Assembly: GCF_004336985.1 (NCBI RefSeq)
Contig: NZ_SJUO01000001.1
Location: 744,001 to 808,000, forward strand
Source: Exiguobacterium sp. SL-9
GTDB taxonomy: Bacteria; Bacillota; Bacilli; Exiguobacteriales; Exiguobacteriaceae
Direction of reading: 5' to 3'
Length of the DNA stretch: 64,000 nt
In this document: positions 33,504 to 41,624 of the stretch, piece after piece
Position numbering within the stretch: the first letter of the stretch is position 1
How the letters are laid out: each line of letters begins with the position of its first letter
The notes under the pieces: generated by a model
What the model saw: only the letters and a program-made list of their open reading frames with translations
Told to the model about the DNA's origin: nothing
Databases searched by the model: none
Program-made: the position numbers and the translations under genes

Positions 33504-33552
33504 TGACAAAATGTAAACGCTTTATTACCCTTTGCTTGAGCAAACGTTTTCA
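33504..33552 (+). promoter_or_regulatory. Operators upstream of the cyclomaltodextrinase gene
   Basis: A consensus -35 TTGACA (33504-33509) is followed by the cre-like TGTAAACGCTTTAT (33512-33525) and the MalR-like TGAGCAAACGTTTTCA (33537-33552). The matching -10 is weak (TACCCT at 17 bp). An alternative -10 is TAAAAT or TATAAC near 33584-33597. The site array is convincing; the exact start point is not. Confidence 0.5.
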
Positions 33553-33625
33553 CAACTGTTGTTTCTTTTCTGGATAGACAGTGTAAAATGGTTATAACCC
33601 TCACTAAAGAAAGGAATGCAAACCC

Positions 33626-35410
33626 ATGATCAAAGAAGCTATTTACCATCGCGCCATGTCCCCTTTCGTGTACAAGTACGACCGAGAAACGATACATATT
33701 CGCTTCCATACGAAAAGAAATGATATCCAATCTGTTGACTTAATTTGGAATGATCCGTACGACTGGCATTCTGAAGATCCAGCCATGTGGAACTTCGATC
33801 CCGACAAGCCGAGTTTCTGGCGTACGTTCGAGACACCAATGGAAAAGATCGGTCACGACGATCAGTACGACTACTGGTTCATCGCCATTAAACCGCCATT
33901 CCGTCGCCTTCGGTACGGCTTCCGTCTCCATGATGGAAATGAAACGGCCGTCTATACGGAAAAAGGCTGGTTCGAAGACAAACCGCTTGATGATACAGGC
34001 TATTACTTCTGTATCCCGTTCATTAACCCGGTCGATATCTTCCACGCCCCGGCATGGGTGAAAGACACGGTCTGGTATCAAATCTTCCCAGACCGGTTCG
34101 CGAACGGTGATCCTTCCAACGATCCGGCAGGCACGCTTCCATGGAATAGTACGGAACCGACGATCACGAACTTCTTCGGCGGCGATTTCCAAGGGATCAT
34201 CGACCATATCGACCATATCGTCGACCTCGGGATCACCGGGATTTACTTCTGCCCAATCTTTAAAGCGACGACGAACCATAAATACGACACGCTCGATTAT
34301 ATGGAGATCGATCCACAATTCGGCACGAAAGAGCAGTTCAAGCAACTCGTCGACTTGCTTCATGAGAACGGCATCAAAGTCATGCTCGACGCCGTGTTCA
34401 ACCATGTCGGTTACAACCACCCATGGTTCTTGGACGTCGTCGAGAACGGACCACAGTCGGAATATCGTGACTGGTTCTATCTTCGCGACTTCCCGATCGA
34501 GACGACGCCGAAGCCGAACTACGACACGTTCGCTTTCGAGAAGAACATGCCGAAGATCAACACGGAGCATCCGGCGTTAAAAGCTTATCTATTAGAAGTG
34601 GCCCGCTATTGGGTCGAAGAGTTCGGCATCGATGGCTGGCGGTTAGATGTGGCGAACGAAGTCGATCACGCCTTCTGGCGCGACTTCCGTAAAACCGTGA
34701 AGCAAGCGAACCCGGATGCATACATCCTCGGCGAGATTTGGCATGATGCCCAACCATGGCTCAAGGGCGATCAGTTCGACGCGGTCATGAACTATCCGTT
34801 CACGAACGCGAGCCTCAACTATTTCGCGCTCGACCGGACGTCCGCTTCCGAGTTCCGCAATGAATTGACGCGCGTCGAGATGATGAACACGAAGAACGTG
34901 AACGAAGTGACGTTCAACTTGATTGACTCGCACGACACGCCGCGTGCCCTCACCCGGACGAAAGGACATAAAGGGAAGTTCAAACTACTCATGATGTCGA
35001 TGCTCACGTATACAGGCAGCCCATGTATCTATTACGGGGACGAGATTGGCCTCGAAGGTGAACAAGACCCGGGTTGCCGTCGCTGCATGCCATGGGACGA
35101 AGCCGAAGAAGATCGCGAGTTGTTCCGCTACGTGCAGAAGTTGATTCGACTCCGCAAAGAGCACCCGGTGCTCGCCAACGCCGGCTCGTATCGCTTCAAT
35201 CTCGTCGACGATGAAGACAACGCCCTCATCATCGAGCGTTGCACGAAAGATGAGACGTATTTGATTTATTTCAACAACTCAGACTCTGTCTCGAAGCTCA
35301 ACCCGCTCGGCCATACCGGAAGTGCTTACGACTTGCTTCACGACCGTGATGTAGACTCTCTTGAAATCGAGCTCGCACCTTATAGCGCCACGATTTTAAA
35401 AATGAAATAA
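33626..35410 (+). CDS. Cytoplasmic cyclomaltodextrinase / neopullulanase (GH13_20)
   Basis: 594 residues without a signal peptide. An N-terminal CBM34-like domain (1-125) is followed by a GH13 barrel with nucleophile Asp341 (GWRLDVANEV), acid Glu370 (ILGEIWHD) and Asp437 (LIDSHDTPR). MPKINTEHPAL before the nucleophile is typical of subfamily 20 (cyclomaltodextrinase, maltogenic amylase, neopullulanase), which cannot be told apart by sequence. It would degrade imported dextrins to maltose and glucose; maltose then goes to the phosphorylase. Divergent from malE; ends in a strong terminator. Confidence 0.92.
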   Translation: MIKEAIYHRAMSPFVYKYDRETIHIRFHTKRNDIQSVDLIWNDPYDWHSEDPAMWNFDPDKPSFWRTFETPMEKIGHDDQYDYWFIAIKPPFRRLRYGFRLHDGNETAVYTEKGWFEDKPLDDTGYYFCIPFINPVDIFHAPAWVKDTVWYQIFPDRFANGDPSNDPAGTLPWNSTEPTITNFFGGDFQGIIDHIDHIVDLGITGIYFCPIFKATTNHKYDTLDYMEIDPQFGTKEQFKQLVDLLHENGIKVMLDAVFNHVGYNHPWFLDVVENGPQSEYRDWFYLRDFPIETTPKPNYDTFAFEKNMPKINTEHPALKAYLLEVARYWVEEFGIDGWRLDVANEVDHAFWRDFRKTVKQANPDAYILGEIWHDAQPWLKGDQFDAVMNYPFTNASLNYFALDRTSASEFRNELTRVEMMNTKNVNEVTFNLIDSHDTPRALTRTKGHKGKFKLLMMSMLTYTGSPCIYYGDEIGLEGEQDPGCRRCMPWDEAEEDRELFRYVQKLIRLRKEHPVLANAGSYRFNLVDDEDNALIIERCTKDETYLIYFNNSDSVSKLNPLGHTGSAYDLLHDRDVDSLEIELAPYSATILKMK

Positions 35411-35420
35411 ATTCCGTTTT

Positions 35421-35448
35421 ACACCCGTTTCGGCGGGTGTTTTTTTTG
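35421..35448 (+). terminator. Terminator of the cyclomaltodextrinase gene
   Basis: Stem ACACCCG/CGGGTGT (35421-35427 with 35434-35440), followed by nine T. Confidence 0.88.
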
Positions 35449-35498
35449 TTGAAAATAATTTACCAAATCCCTTTCTTTTTCATTTCAAAAGGAGTAAC

Positions 35499-35525
35499 AT
35501 GACCCTTGTGATTTTGACAACGTAA
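35499..35525 (+). other. Candidate leader peptide MTLVILTT upstream of the MATE gene
   Basis: Eight-codon ORF with AAAAGGAG 4 bases upstream. Its codons 2-4 (CCCTTGT, 35503-35509) are exactly complementary to ACAAGGG (35551-35557), the Shine-Dalgarno of the following MATE gene. This layout is that of drug-inducible translational attenuation. Against it, TTGACA at 35514-35519 could be a -35 element, in which case the leader would not be transcribed; the -10 at the proper distance is however poor. Confidence 0.35.
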
Positions 35526-35567
35526 ATATTTCATATAAAGAATTGTAGAAACAAGGGAGAATACACC

Positions 35568-36926
35568 ATGCCGACAAAAGACACCGAACAGCTCAGTTTA
35601 TTTAAAATCTCGTGGCCGATTTTCATCGAACTCGCGCTCCATATGGGGACCGGGATTATCGCCACGCTCATGCTCGCCCATTACTCCGATGCCGCCGCTT
35701 CCGCGGTCGGCGTCGCCAACCAAATTTTGAACGTTTTCTTAATCGTCTTCAGCGTCACCTCGGTCGGTGCGACCATCTTGATCGGTCAAGCGATCGGCGC
35801 CAATCGGATGAAGAAGAGCCGCGACTTCGCCCGTTCTGCCGTCAGCCTGAACATGTGGCTCGGTGTGCTCATGGTCGCTGTCGTGTTCTTGTTCGGTGAG
35901 ACGTTCCTGCGCCTGTTCGGTTTATCGGATGAGCTGTTCGCCCACGGGTTGTTGTTCTTGCAAATCGTCGGGTTGTCGCTGTTCACCGAAGCGCTCATCA
36001 TGGCGCTCAGTTCCGTCCTCCGGAGCCATGGGATGACGAAGCATGCGATGCTCGCCACACTCTTAATCGATATCATCACAGCCATCGGAGCGATGCTCGC
36101 CGTCATGGGCTGGTTCGGTCTCCCTGTGACAGGTGTCGCCGGTGTCGCCTGGGCTATCGTCATCGCCCGTTTCTCGGCAATGGTGCTCTTGTTCTGGATC
36201 GTCAAGAAGCGGCTCATGCTCCGCTTCCCGCTCAAGGAATTGATGAAGCCGCAACGCGACGATATTCGCGCTTTGCTCCAAATCGGGGTCCCGTCGGCTG
36301 GAGAAAACTTATCGTATCAGTTCTCACAAATTATCATCACCGGCTTTATCGCCACGATGGGCGAGGCTTCCCTCGCCGCTCGGGTGTACGTCATGAACTT
36401 GTCGATGCTCGCCTTCTTGTTCACGGTCGCCGTCGCGCAAGGGACGCAGCTGTTGATTGCTCGAGATATCGGCGGGAAACGGTTCAAAGAAGCGTATACC
36501 CGCGCCGTCAAAACGTTGAAGATTGCCATGTTCGCTTCACTCGTGGCGTCGCTCGGACTCGCGGTGTTCGGCAAGTCGTTACTCGGCCTGTTCACATCGA
36601 ATCCGGACATCATCGCCGTCGGCGTACCGATTTTATGGGCGACGCTCATCCTGGAGCCGGGTCGCGCTATGAACATCGTCCTGATGGGTTCACTCAAGTC
36701 GGTCGGCGATGTTCGCTTCCCGGTCATGATTGGAATTGCCTCGATGTGGGGCGTGGCCGTCGTCTTCAGTTATTTGTTCGGACTCCAGATGGGACTCGGC
36801 GTCCTCGGCATTTGGCTCGCCTTCTCACTCGACGAGTGGTTCCGCGGTTTCTTCGCTTTCCGTCGTTGGAAGTACGGCACGTGGCAACAAAAAGGCTTCC
36901 AATTCGAACCGAAGCCAACTTCATAA
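35568..36926 (+). CDS. MATE family multidrug efflux transporter
   Basis: 452 residues, twelve membrane helices in two MatE repeats (about 15-175 and 235-395). The opening LFKISWPIFIELALHMGTGIIATLMLAHYSDAAASAVGVANQI is typical of NorM/DinF-like MATE proteins, which export cationic drugs or metabolites by Na+ or H+ antiport. AAGGGAG lies 8 bases before the ATG and may be hidden by pairing with an upstream leader. Monocistronic. Confidence 0.92.
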   Translation: MPTKDTEQLSLFKISWPIFIELALHMGTGIIATLMLAHYSDAAASAVGVANQILNVFLIVFSVTSVGATILIGQAIGANRMKKSRDFARSAVSLNMWLGVLMVAVVFLFGETFLRLFGLSDELFAHGLLFLQIVGLSLFTEALIMALSSVLRSHGMTKHAMLATLLIDIITAIGAMLAVMGWFGLPVTGVAGVAWAIVIARFSAMVLLFWIVKKRLMLRFPLKELMKPQRDDIRALLQIGVPSAGENLSYQFSQIIITGFIATMGEASLAARVYVMNLSMLAFLFTVAVAQGTQLLIARDIGGKRFKEAYTRAVKTLKIAMFASLVASLGLAVFGKSLLGLFTSNPDIIAVGVPILWATLILEPGRAMNIVLMGSLKSVGDVRFPVMIGIASMWGVAVVFSYLFGLQMGLGVLGIWLAFSLDEWFRGFFAFRRWKYGTWQQKGFQFEPKPTS

Positions 36927-36931
36927 TTAAC

Positions 36932-36966
36932 CAAAAAGAAGCGGTCGCTGTGACCGCTTCTTTTTT
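36932..36966. terminator. Bidirectional terminator between MATE and crotonase genes
   Basis: Perfect stem AGAAGCGGTC/GACCGCTTCT (36937-36946 with 36952-36961), with five A before and six T after. Confidence 0.85.
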
Positions 36967-37700
36967 CATCGATTGAGGAACGCCTGCATCGCCTGGCGAT
37001 GAACGTCCGTCTGACCACATTTCCGTTGCCAGATGATCTCTTGCTCGAGACCGTCCTCGAACGAGTCGGCCCCGAATAACGCCTTCATGCCTTGCACCGC
37101 TGTCGGTGATTTGGCCGCGAGCGTCTCGGCATAGGTCGTCAACCGCTCCAAGTACGCCTCATCTTCGACGAGCTCGGTGACGAGACCGAACGTTTCGGCC
37201 TGTTCGGCGTCGATTGTGCTGCCGCTCCACATCCAAGCGAGCGCGAGATCTGGCCGCATCAAGCGTCGTAAATGGTACGGTCCCCCGGCGTCGGCGACAA
37301 GGCCAATTTTGATGAAGGCGGAACTAAATTTCGTCGACCTTGCGACGAGGCGAACGTCCGCCGCAAGCGCCAGACTCAAGCCCGCCCCCGCGACGACCCC
37401 GTGAATGCCGGCGATGATTGGTTTCGGACAGTCAGCGAGCACCCGCACGAGTGGATGATACACCTCTTCTAAATAGAGACCATAGTCGGCGTCACTCTCA
37501 ATCGTCAAGTCTTGGCCGGACGAGAAGGCACGCCCTTGCCCGACGAGCACGATGACGTGGACAGTTTCATCCGCCACGATCTCTTCGATGGCTTCCCTCG
37601 CCTCGCGTAGCAACGTCTCATTCAGCGCGTTTAGTTTTTCCGGTCGGTTCCACTTGAGCCAGCCGACCCCGTTCCGCCGTTCTAGTTGAATCGTTTCCAT
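36966..37700 (-). CDS. Enoyl-CoA hydratase/isomerase (crotonase) family protein
   Basis: 244 residues. Crotonase fold with CoA-binding GRAFSSGQDL (oxyanion hole 1, about residues 58-67) and GVVAGAGLSLALAADVRL (oxyanion hole 2). The catalytic region FSSAFIKIGLVADAGGPYHL has Asp in place of the usual hydratase Glu, as in PaaG/PaaB-like isomerases. The exact reaction is therefore open. Start at 37700 has AAGGGGGAG 6 bases upstream. A 20-bp TetR-type palindrome lies just ahead. Confidence 0.85.
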   Translation of the reverse strand: METIQLERRNGVGWLKWNRPEKLNALNETLLREAREAIEEIVADETVHVIVLVGQGRAFSSGQDLTIESDADYGLYLEEVYHPLVRVLADCPKPIIAGIHGVVAGAGLSLALAADVRLVARSTKFSSAFIKIGLVADAGGPYHLRRLMRPDLALAWMWSGSTIDAEQAETFGLVTELVEDEAYLERLTTYAETLAAKSPTAVQGMKALFGADSFEDGLEQEIIWQRKCGQTDVHRQAMQAFLNR

Positions 37701-37719
37701 CCTATCTCCCCCTTTATTA

Positions 37720-37739
37720 AAATGAATCACTATTCATTT
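37720..37739. promoter_or_regulatory. Perfect TetR-type palindrome before the crotonase gene
   Basis: AAATGAAT-CACT-ATTCATTT: eight-base perfect arms with a 4-bp spacer, 20 bp upstream of the crotonase start. It resembles sites of FadR-like fatty-acid regulators in Bacilli, but the spacing differs from the B. subtilis FadR consensus. The regulator gene is not in the window. Confidence 0.45.
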
Positions 37740-37852
37740 CTATATCGTGGATTCTGTTTCCTTCTTGTCATAGAAACTTTCCGAGTTCGATTGCCCGACG
37801 CTACCACTATTTGCTATTCTTAAAAGAGTCGTTCAACGAAAGGGTGGGACTG

Positions 37853-38317
37853 ATGCAACTGACGAATGCCGCAAGACAATTGAAACAACGGAACATCCCG
37901 TTCACGTACCACTCCTATGAGGTGGACACGTCCGATGTCTCCGCCAAACATGTCGCCGCGGCACTCGGTAAACCGCTCGACCAGCTCTATAAAACGATTT
38001 GTCTCGAGAATGAGCAGCGGCGCTACGCCTTTTTCCTCATCTCAGGAGAGTTAGATATCGATTTGAAAGCGGCCGCGAAAGCTTGGGGCACCAAAAAAGT
38101 CTCGCCCGTCCCCATGAAAGAGCTTGAGGCGCTGACCGGCTATATCCGCGGCGGTGTCTCACCAATTGGAGCGAAGAAACGGTTTCCTGTCTACTTGCAT
38201 GACAGCGCTAAACAAAAAGACACGATCATCATCTCGGCCGGCAAGCGCGGCTATCAACTCGAACTCACACCGGCCGATTTGCTCCGGTTCACGGACGGTC
38301 ACTGGTTCACTCAATGA
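37853..38317 (+). CDS. ybaK: YbaK/EbsC aminoacyl-tRNA deacylase
   Basis: 154 residues of the YbaK (Cys-tRNA-Pro deacylase) family: opening TNAARQLKQRNIPFTYHSYE, central GKPLDQLYKTICLEN with the catalytic Lys, and GYIRGGVSPIGAKKRFPVYLHDSA near the end, all family-typical. It removes cysteine wrongly attached to tRNA-Pro. Start at 37853 has AAAGGGTGGG upstream. It is 20 bp upstream of pssA and probably cotranscribed. Confidence 0.92.
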   Translation: MQLTNAARQLKQRNIPFTYHSYEVDTSDVSAKHVAAALGKPLDQLYKTICLENEQRRYAFFLISGELDIDLKAAAKAWGTKKVSPVPMKELEALTGYIRGGVSPIGAKKRFPVYLHDSAKQKDTIIISAGKRGYQLELTPADLLRFTDGHWFTQ

Positions 38318-38337
38318 CAAAGATGGAGGCAATACCT

Positions 38338-39036
38338 ATGTGGAAAGAACGAATCCGGTCATGGATTCCTAACTCGTTTACGTTCGGCAACTTGTTCTGC
38401 GGCGTCTTGGCGATCGTCTATGCGGCGCGCGGCGACTTCTCGAACGCGACGCTGCTCATCATCATCGCCATGATGCTCGACAGTTTGGATGGACGGCTGG
38501 CCCGTATGCTCGGGGTGGCCGGTGATTTTGGAAAAGAACTCGACTCGCTCGCCGATGTCGTCACGTTCGGGGTCGCCCCGGCGTTACTCGCTTACTATAC
38601 ATTCTTTATCGATTACGGCAATTACGGCCTCTTTTTCGCCGCCTTATTCCCGTTGTTCGGCGCCTACCGCTTGGCCCGCTTCAACTTGTCGGCGACGAAC
38701 GTCACGGCCAGTTACTTCTCGGGTGTGCCGATCACTGCGGCCGGCGGCTTGCTCGCCGTCGTGACGACGTTTGGAGACCAAATCAGCGAATTACTCACCC
38801 CAATCTTTTTCACGGGGCTCGCCCTGCTCATGGTCAGCCGCGTGCGTATCCCGAGTTTCAAAGATGTGCCGCTCCCGCGCCACTCGTTCATTATCACGGT
38901 TAGCCTCGTCTACTTGACGTACATGATTCTGGCCCGCTGGAAAGAATGGCCGTCGTTTTGGTTCATCGCCGTCACGTTTTATGTCTTATTTATCGCCTTC
39001 TCATTCGTCAAGAAGCGAAAACAGATGGCGAATTGA
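38338..39036 (+). CDS. pssA: CDP-diacylglycerol-serine O-phosphatidyltransferase
   Basis: 232 residues with about six to seven membrane helices. The CDP-alcohol phosphotransferase motif is complete: DSLDGRLARMLGVAGDFGKE, then LDSLADVVTFGVAPA, giving DxxDGxxARxxxxxxxxGxxxDxxxD. It makes phosphatidylserine, the substrate of the Psd encoded at 18 kb. Start at 38338 is chosen with GGAGG upstream rather than the ATG at 38314 that overlaps ybaK. Confidence 0.93.
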   Translation: MWKERIRSWIPNSFTFGNLFCGVLAIVYAARGDFSNATLLIIIAMMLDSLDGRLARMLGVAGDFGKELDSLADVVTFGVAPALLAYYTFFIDYGNYGLFFAALFPLFGAYRLARFNLSATNVTASYFSGVPITAAGGLLAVVTTFGDQISELLTPIFFTGLALLMVSRVRIPSFKDVPLPRHSFIITVSLVYLTYMILARWKEWPSFWFIAVTFYVLFIAFSFVKKRKQMAN

Positions 39037-39037
39037 T

Positions 39038-39065
39038 GAGTCCCTCTCGAGGGGCTCTTTTTTTT
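39038..39065 (+). terminator. Terminator after pssA
   Basis: Eight-base stem GAGTCCCT/AGGGGCTC with one G-T pair and loop CTCG, followed by nine T. Confidence 0.85.
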
Positions 39066-39124
39066 GCATGCATTTATTAGACGGATTTCAAAAACCTCTC
39101 TAGAATGAAAGGTGAGGTGATGAA

Positions 39125-39877
39125 ATGAAAGTGTATCCATGGATTTGGAAATGGTTTTTAGTTTGGTATGTCATCGGGGTCGTCCTCGTTGGCTTTGACT
39201 TGTTGCCGAGTTGGCTCGAATGGGCGAACCCGGTGTTCTTATGGCTCGCTGGGGCCATCGGCGGTTGGGTCATTGCGGACGGCGTCCGCCACGCCCGTTT
39301 GATCGTCCCGTTCATCTTCTTCGGCTCGATTGCCGTCGAGACGCTCGGTGTCAAAACCGGGTTCCCGTTCAGCGAGTATATCTATGCCGAGGCGTTCGGT
39401 CCGACCGTGTTCGGCGTGCCGGTCACGATTGGCGCGGCATGGCTCGCCGTCATCGGCTCGAGTTTTGCCGTCGCCCGCTTGTTCTCGTTCAAGAACCGCA
39501 CGCTCTGGCTCGTCCCGTTCCTCGCTGTTTGGCTCGACATGGCGATTGATCCGGTCGCAGCGAACGTGAAAGGCTATTGGGAATGGGCCAATGACGGTCT
39601 GTATTATGACATCCCGACGCAAAACTTCGTCGGCTGGTTCGGACTGTCGCTCATTTTCTCGTGGTTACTCGACCGGTTTGAAGTCGAGGCGGAGCCGATG
39701 TTGCTCGGGCACGGCCGTTATTTGTTCGTCATGCTTCACGCCTTGTTCGGTGTCACGGCAGTCAACGCCGGTCTCTATGGGATCGGTGTACTCAGCGTCG
39801 TGACAGCCGCAGGCCTCATCTTGATAGAACGGAGGAGCCGACATGATCGAAGCGAGCAAAAAGAAATGGTTCAATAA
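39125..39877 (+). CDS. Carotenoid biosynthesis protein, CruF-like (DUF422)
   Basis: 250 residues, about seven membrane helices. The segments KTGFPFSEYIYAEAFGPTVFGVPVTIGAAWLAVIG and AVWLDMAIDPVAANVKGYWEWANDGLYYDIPTQNFVGWF match the CruF/DUF422 family of carotenoid 1,2-hydratase-like proteins. It begins the plus-strand carotenoid operon and overlaps the next gene by 35 bp. Hydration or another modification of the C30 chain end is inferred from the family and the neighbours. Confidence 0.85.
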   Translation: MKVYPWIWKWFLVWYVIGVVLVGFDLLPSWLEWANPVFLWLAGAIGGWVIADGVRHARLIVPFIFFGSIAVETLGVKTGFPFSEYIYAEAFGPTVFGVPVTIGAAWLAVIGSSFAVARLFSFKNRTLWLVPFLAVWLDMAIDPVAANVKGYWEWANDGLYYDIPTQNFVGWFGLSLIFSWLLDRFEVEAEPMLLGHGRYLFVMLHALFGVTAVNAGLYGIGVLSVVTAAGLILIERRSRHDRSEQKEMVQ

Positions 39878-40538
39878 TCTGTTCTCGACGTTCGTCAAAG
39901 AACGTCAAATCCGTCCGTTTTTCCATACCATTCACGTCCGGACCGATGACGTGCCGACACCAGGGTTGTTTTTAAGCACACATAGTTCTTGGTGGGATGG
40001 GATGATTTTACTCATGTTGAACGAATATTATTTGCGCCACGATGTCCACGTCTTGATGGATGAGGATGGGTTGCGCCGCTTCCCGTTCTTCCGTCACTTG
40101 GGCGCATTCTCCATCCAGAAAGGAAAGTTGTCCGACGTGCGTGCCTCGCTCGACTATGCCAATCGTCTCTTGTCTGAAGGCAAGTCCGTCTGGGTGTTCC
40201 CGCAAGGACGTGAATATCCGCAAGAACAACGTCCGCTTGAGATTGGCACAGGTGCGACGATGCTACTTCAAAAATCAGAAGTCCGTTTATGCGCCATCTA
40301 TTATACGTTCGCATCGCACGCGGCCCCACTCGTCTATGTGCGCTTCCGCAACCATACGGTCATGTCTGAGACGAGGCGGCTTCAAAAGCAAGAGCTCGCC
40401 GAAGCACTCGAACGTCTGTATGACGATACGCGCGACGACGTGATCAATCAATCCGACCGCTATATCGCCTTGTTCCCTCCGAAACGCAGCCTCGCGGATT
40501 GGACGGAACACTTGCTCCAAATCGGGAGAGGCCGCTGA
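39843..40538 (+). CDS. PlsC-like acyltransferase, probable carotenoid acylation
   Basis: 231 residues, no clear membrane helix. LPLAT motif I is HSSWWDG (HX4D, about residue 41) and the acceptor-phosphate motif is FPQGREYP (about residue 119). Such enzymes acylate glycerol phosphates, but the gene lies inside the carotenoid operon, overlapping the CruF-like gene by 35 bp and the glycosyltransferase by one base (TGATG). A role in acylating the glycosylated carotenoid, as S. aureus CrtO does with an unrelated fold, is inferred. Confidence 0.85.
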   Translation: MIEASKKKWFNNLFSTFVKERQIRPFFHTIHVRTDDVPTPGLFLSTHSSWWDGMILLMLNEYYLRHDVHVLMDEDGLRRFPFFRHLGAFSIQKGKLSDVRASLDYANRLLSEGKSVWVFPQGREYPQEQRPLEIGTGATMLLQKSEVRLCAIYYTFASHAAPLVYVRFRNHTVMSETRRLQKQELAEALERLYDDTRDDVINQSDRYIALFPPKRSLADWTEHLLQIGRGR

Positions 40539-41605
40539 TGGTGATTCTCGCGCTCACGTTCTTGATGTTTGTCTTCACGTTGGTGAACTTACTATTCCTG
40601 CGCCCACTCACTGCGCCCATCTCTGCCCCTCCGACTGCGGTATGTATTCCGCTACGGAACGAAGAGCGGAACGTGCCGAAACTCATCACCAGTTTGAAGC
40701 ACGCCTTGACGGATGGATGCCATGTCTATTTATATGAGGACCGGTCCGAGGATGATACATACGAAGCACTCGTCCGGGCAATCGAAGACGATGCCCGCTT
40801 CACCATTTTCCGTGGCGTGCCGCTTCCTGAAGGTTGGGCCGGCAAAGTTCATGCGTGTCATCAGTTGGCGACCCAAACGACCGAGCCGTACGTGTTGTTC
40901 CTCGATGCCGACGTCACGGTCGACCCGACGTTCATCGGGCGATTACATGGCACACTCGCACGCGAAAGAGCGGTCTTCTTGTCCGGCTTCCCTCGTTTTC
41001 CGACACCGACATGGCTCGGGAAACTGTTGATTCCGATGCAGCACGTCTTGATTGCCCAGCATTTGCCGTTGTTTTGGCGAAAAGTGCGCCATCCCGCTTT
41101 CGCCGCCGCCAACGGGATGAACGTGCTCGTCGAGCGTGAAAGTTATGACGACGTCGGTGGACACGCCTCGATTCACGATTCGTTGATTGATGATATCGAC
41201 CTATGCCGTGAGTTCAAGCGACGCAAAAAAGTCACCTCGCTCGTCAACGTCTCCCCCTATATTACGTGTGACATGTATGCGACGAACGAAGAAGTCTGGA
41301 ACGGGTTTTCAAAGAACGTATTCAAGGGAATGAATGAAGCAGTGGGCATCGCCCTTTATTTCTTCTTATACTACGGTATCCAGCTATCTGCTTTCATCGC
41401 ATTCCTCGTATATATGGATTGGACTTCGTTTTTGGCGTGCGTGTTCGTCTTACTCGCTCGGTTGGCGATTGACATCAAGTCGGGAGGACACCACTTTTGG
41501 CTCCATCCGTTCAGTCTCATCGCCTATTTGTTGCTCTTGTCGAGCGCGGTCGTACGCAAATGGCGACGAAAGCCGATTTCATGGAAAGGCCGTACGTATC
41601 AATAA
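40538..41605 (+). CDS. crtQ: Family 2 glycosyltransferase, CrtQ-like
   Basis: 355 residues. N-terminal helix (MVILALTFLMFVFTLVNLLFL), then a GT2 domain: VCIPLRNEERNVPKLI, EDRSEDDT, the DxD motif FLDADV (about residue 126) and HDSLIDDIDLCREFKRR (GT2 acceptor region). Two to three helices at the C-terminus. In S. aureus, CrtQ glucosylates 4,4'-diaponeurosporenoate. The start at 40538 has GGGAGAGG upstream and shares its A with the previous stop. Symbol by analogy. Confidence 0.82.
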   Translation: MVILALTFLMFVFTLVNLLFLRPLTAPISAPPTAVCIPLRNEERNVPKLITSLKHALTDGCHVYLYEDRSEDDTYEALVRAIEDDARFTIFRGVPLPEGWAGKVHACHQLATQTTEPYVLFLDADVTVDPTFIGRLHGTLARERAVFLSGFPRFPTPTWLGKLLIPMQHVLIAQHLPLFWRKVRHPAFAAANGMNVLVERESYDDVGGHASIHDSLIDDIDLCREFKRRKKVTSLVNVSPYITCDMYATNEEVWNGFSKNVFKGMNEAVGIALYFFLYYGIQLSAFIAFLVYMDWTSFLACVFVLLARLAIDIKSGGHHFWLHPFSLIAYLLLLSSAVVRKWRRKPISWKGRTYQ

Positions 41606-41624
41606 TCTTGCTAGGAGGCACAAC

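Noticed and set aside
33740-34570. 276-codon ORF opposite the cyclomaltodextrinase gene
   Set aside because: Antisense shadow; composition rich in Val, Arg and Glu from complementary codons.
35514-35539. TTGACA with TATAAA as a strong promoter for the MATE gene
   Set aside because: Spacing is only 14 bp; at 16-17 bp the -10 is poor. It is kept as a competing explanation for the leader finding, not as a feature.
41334-41624. N-terminal extension making a 585-residue CrtP
   Set aside because: The extension overlaps crtQ in another frame; a perfect AGGAGG and the FAD-binding start define 41625.
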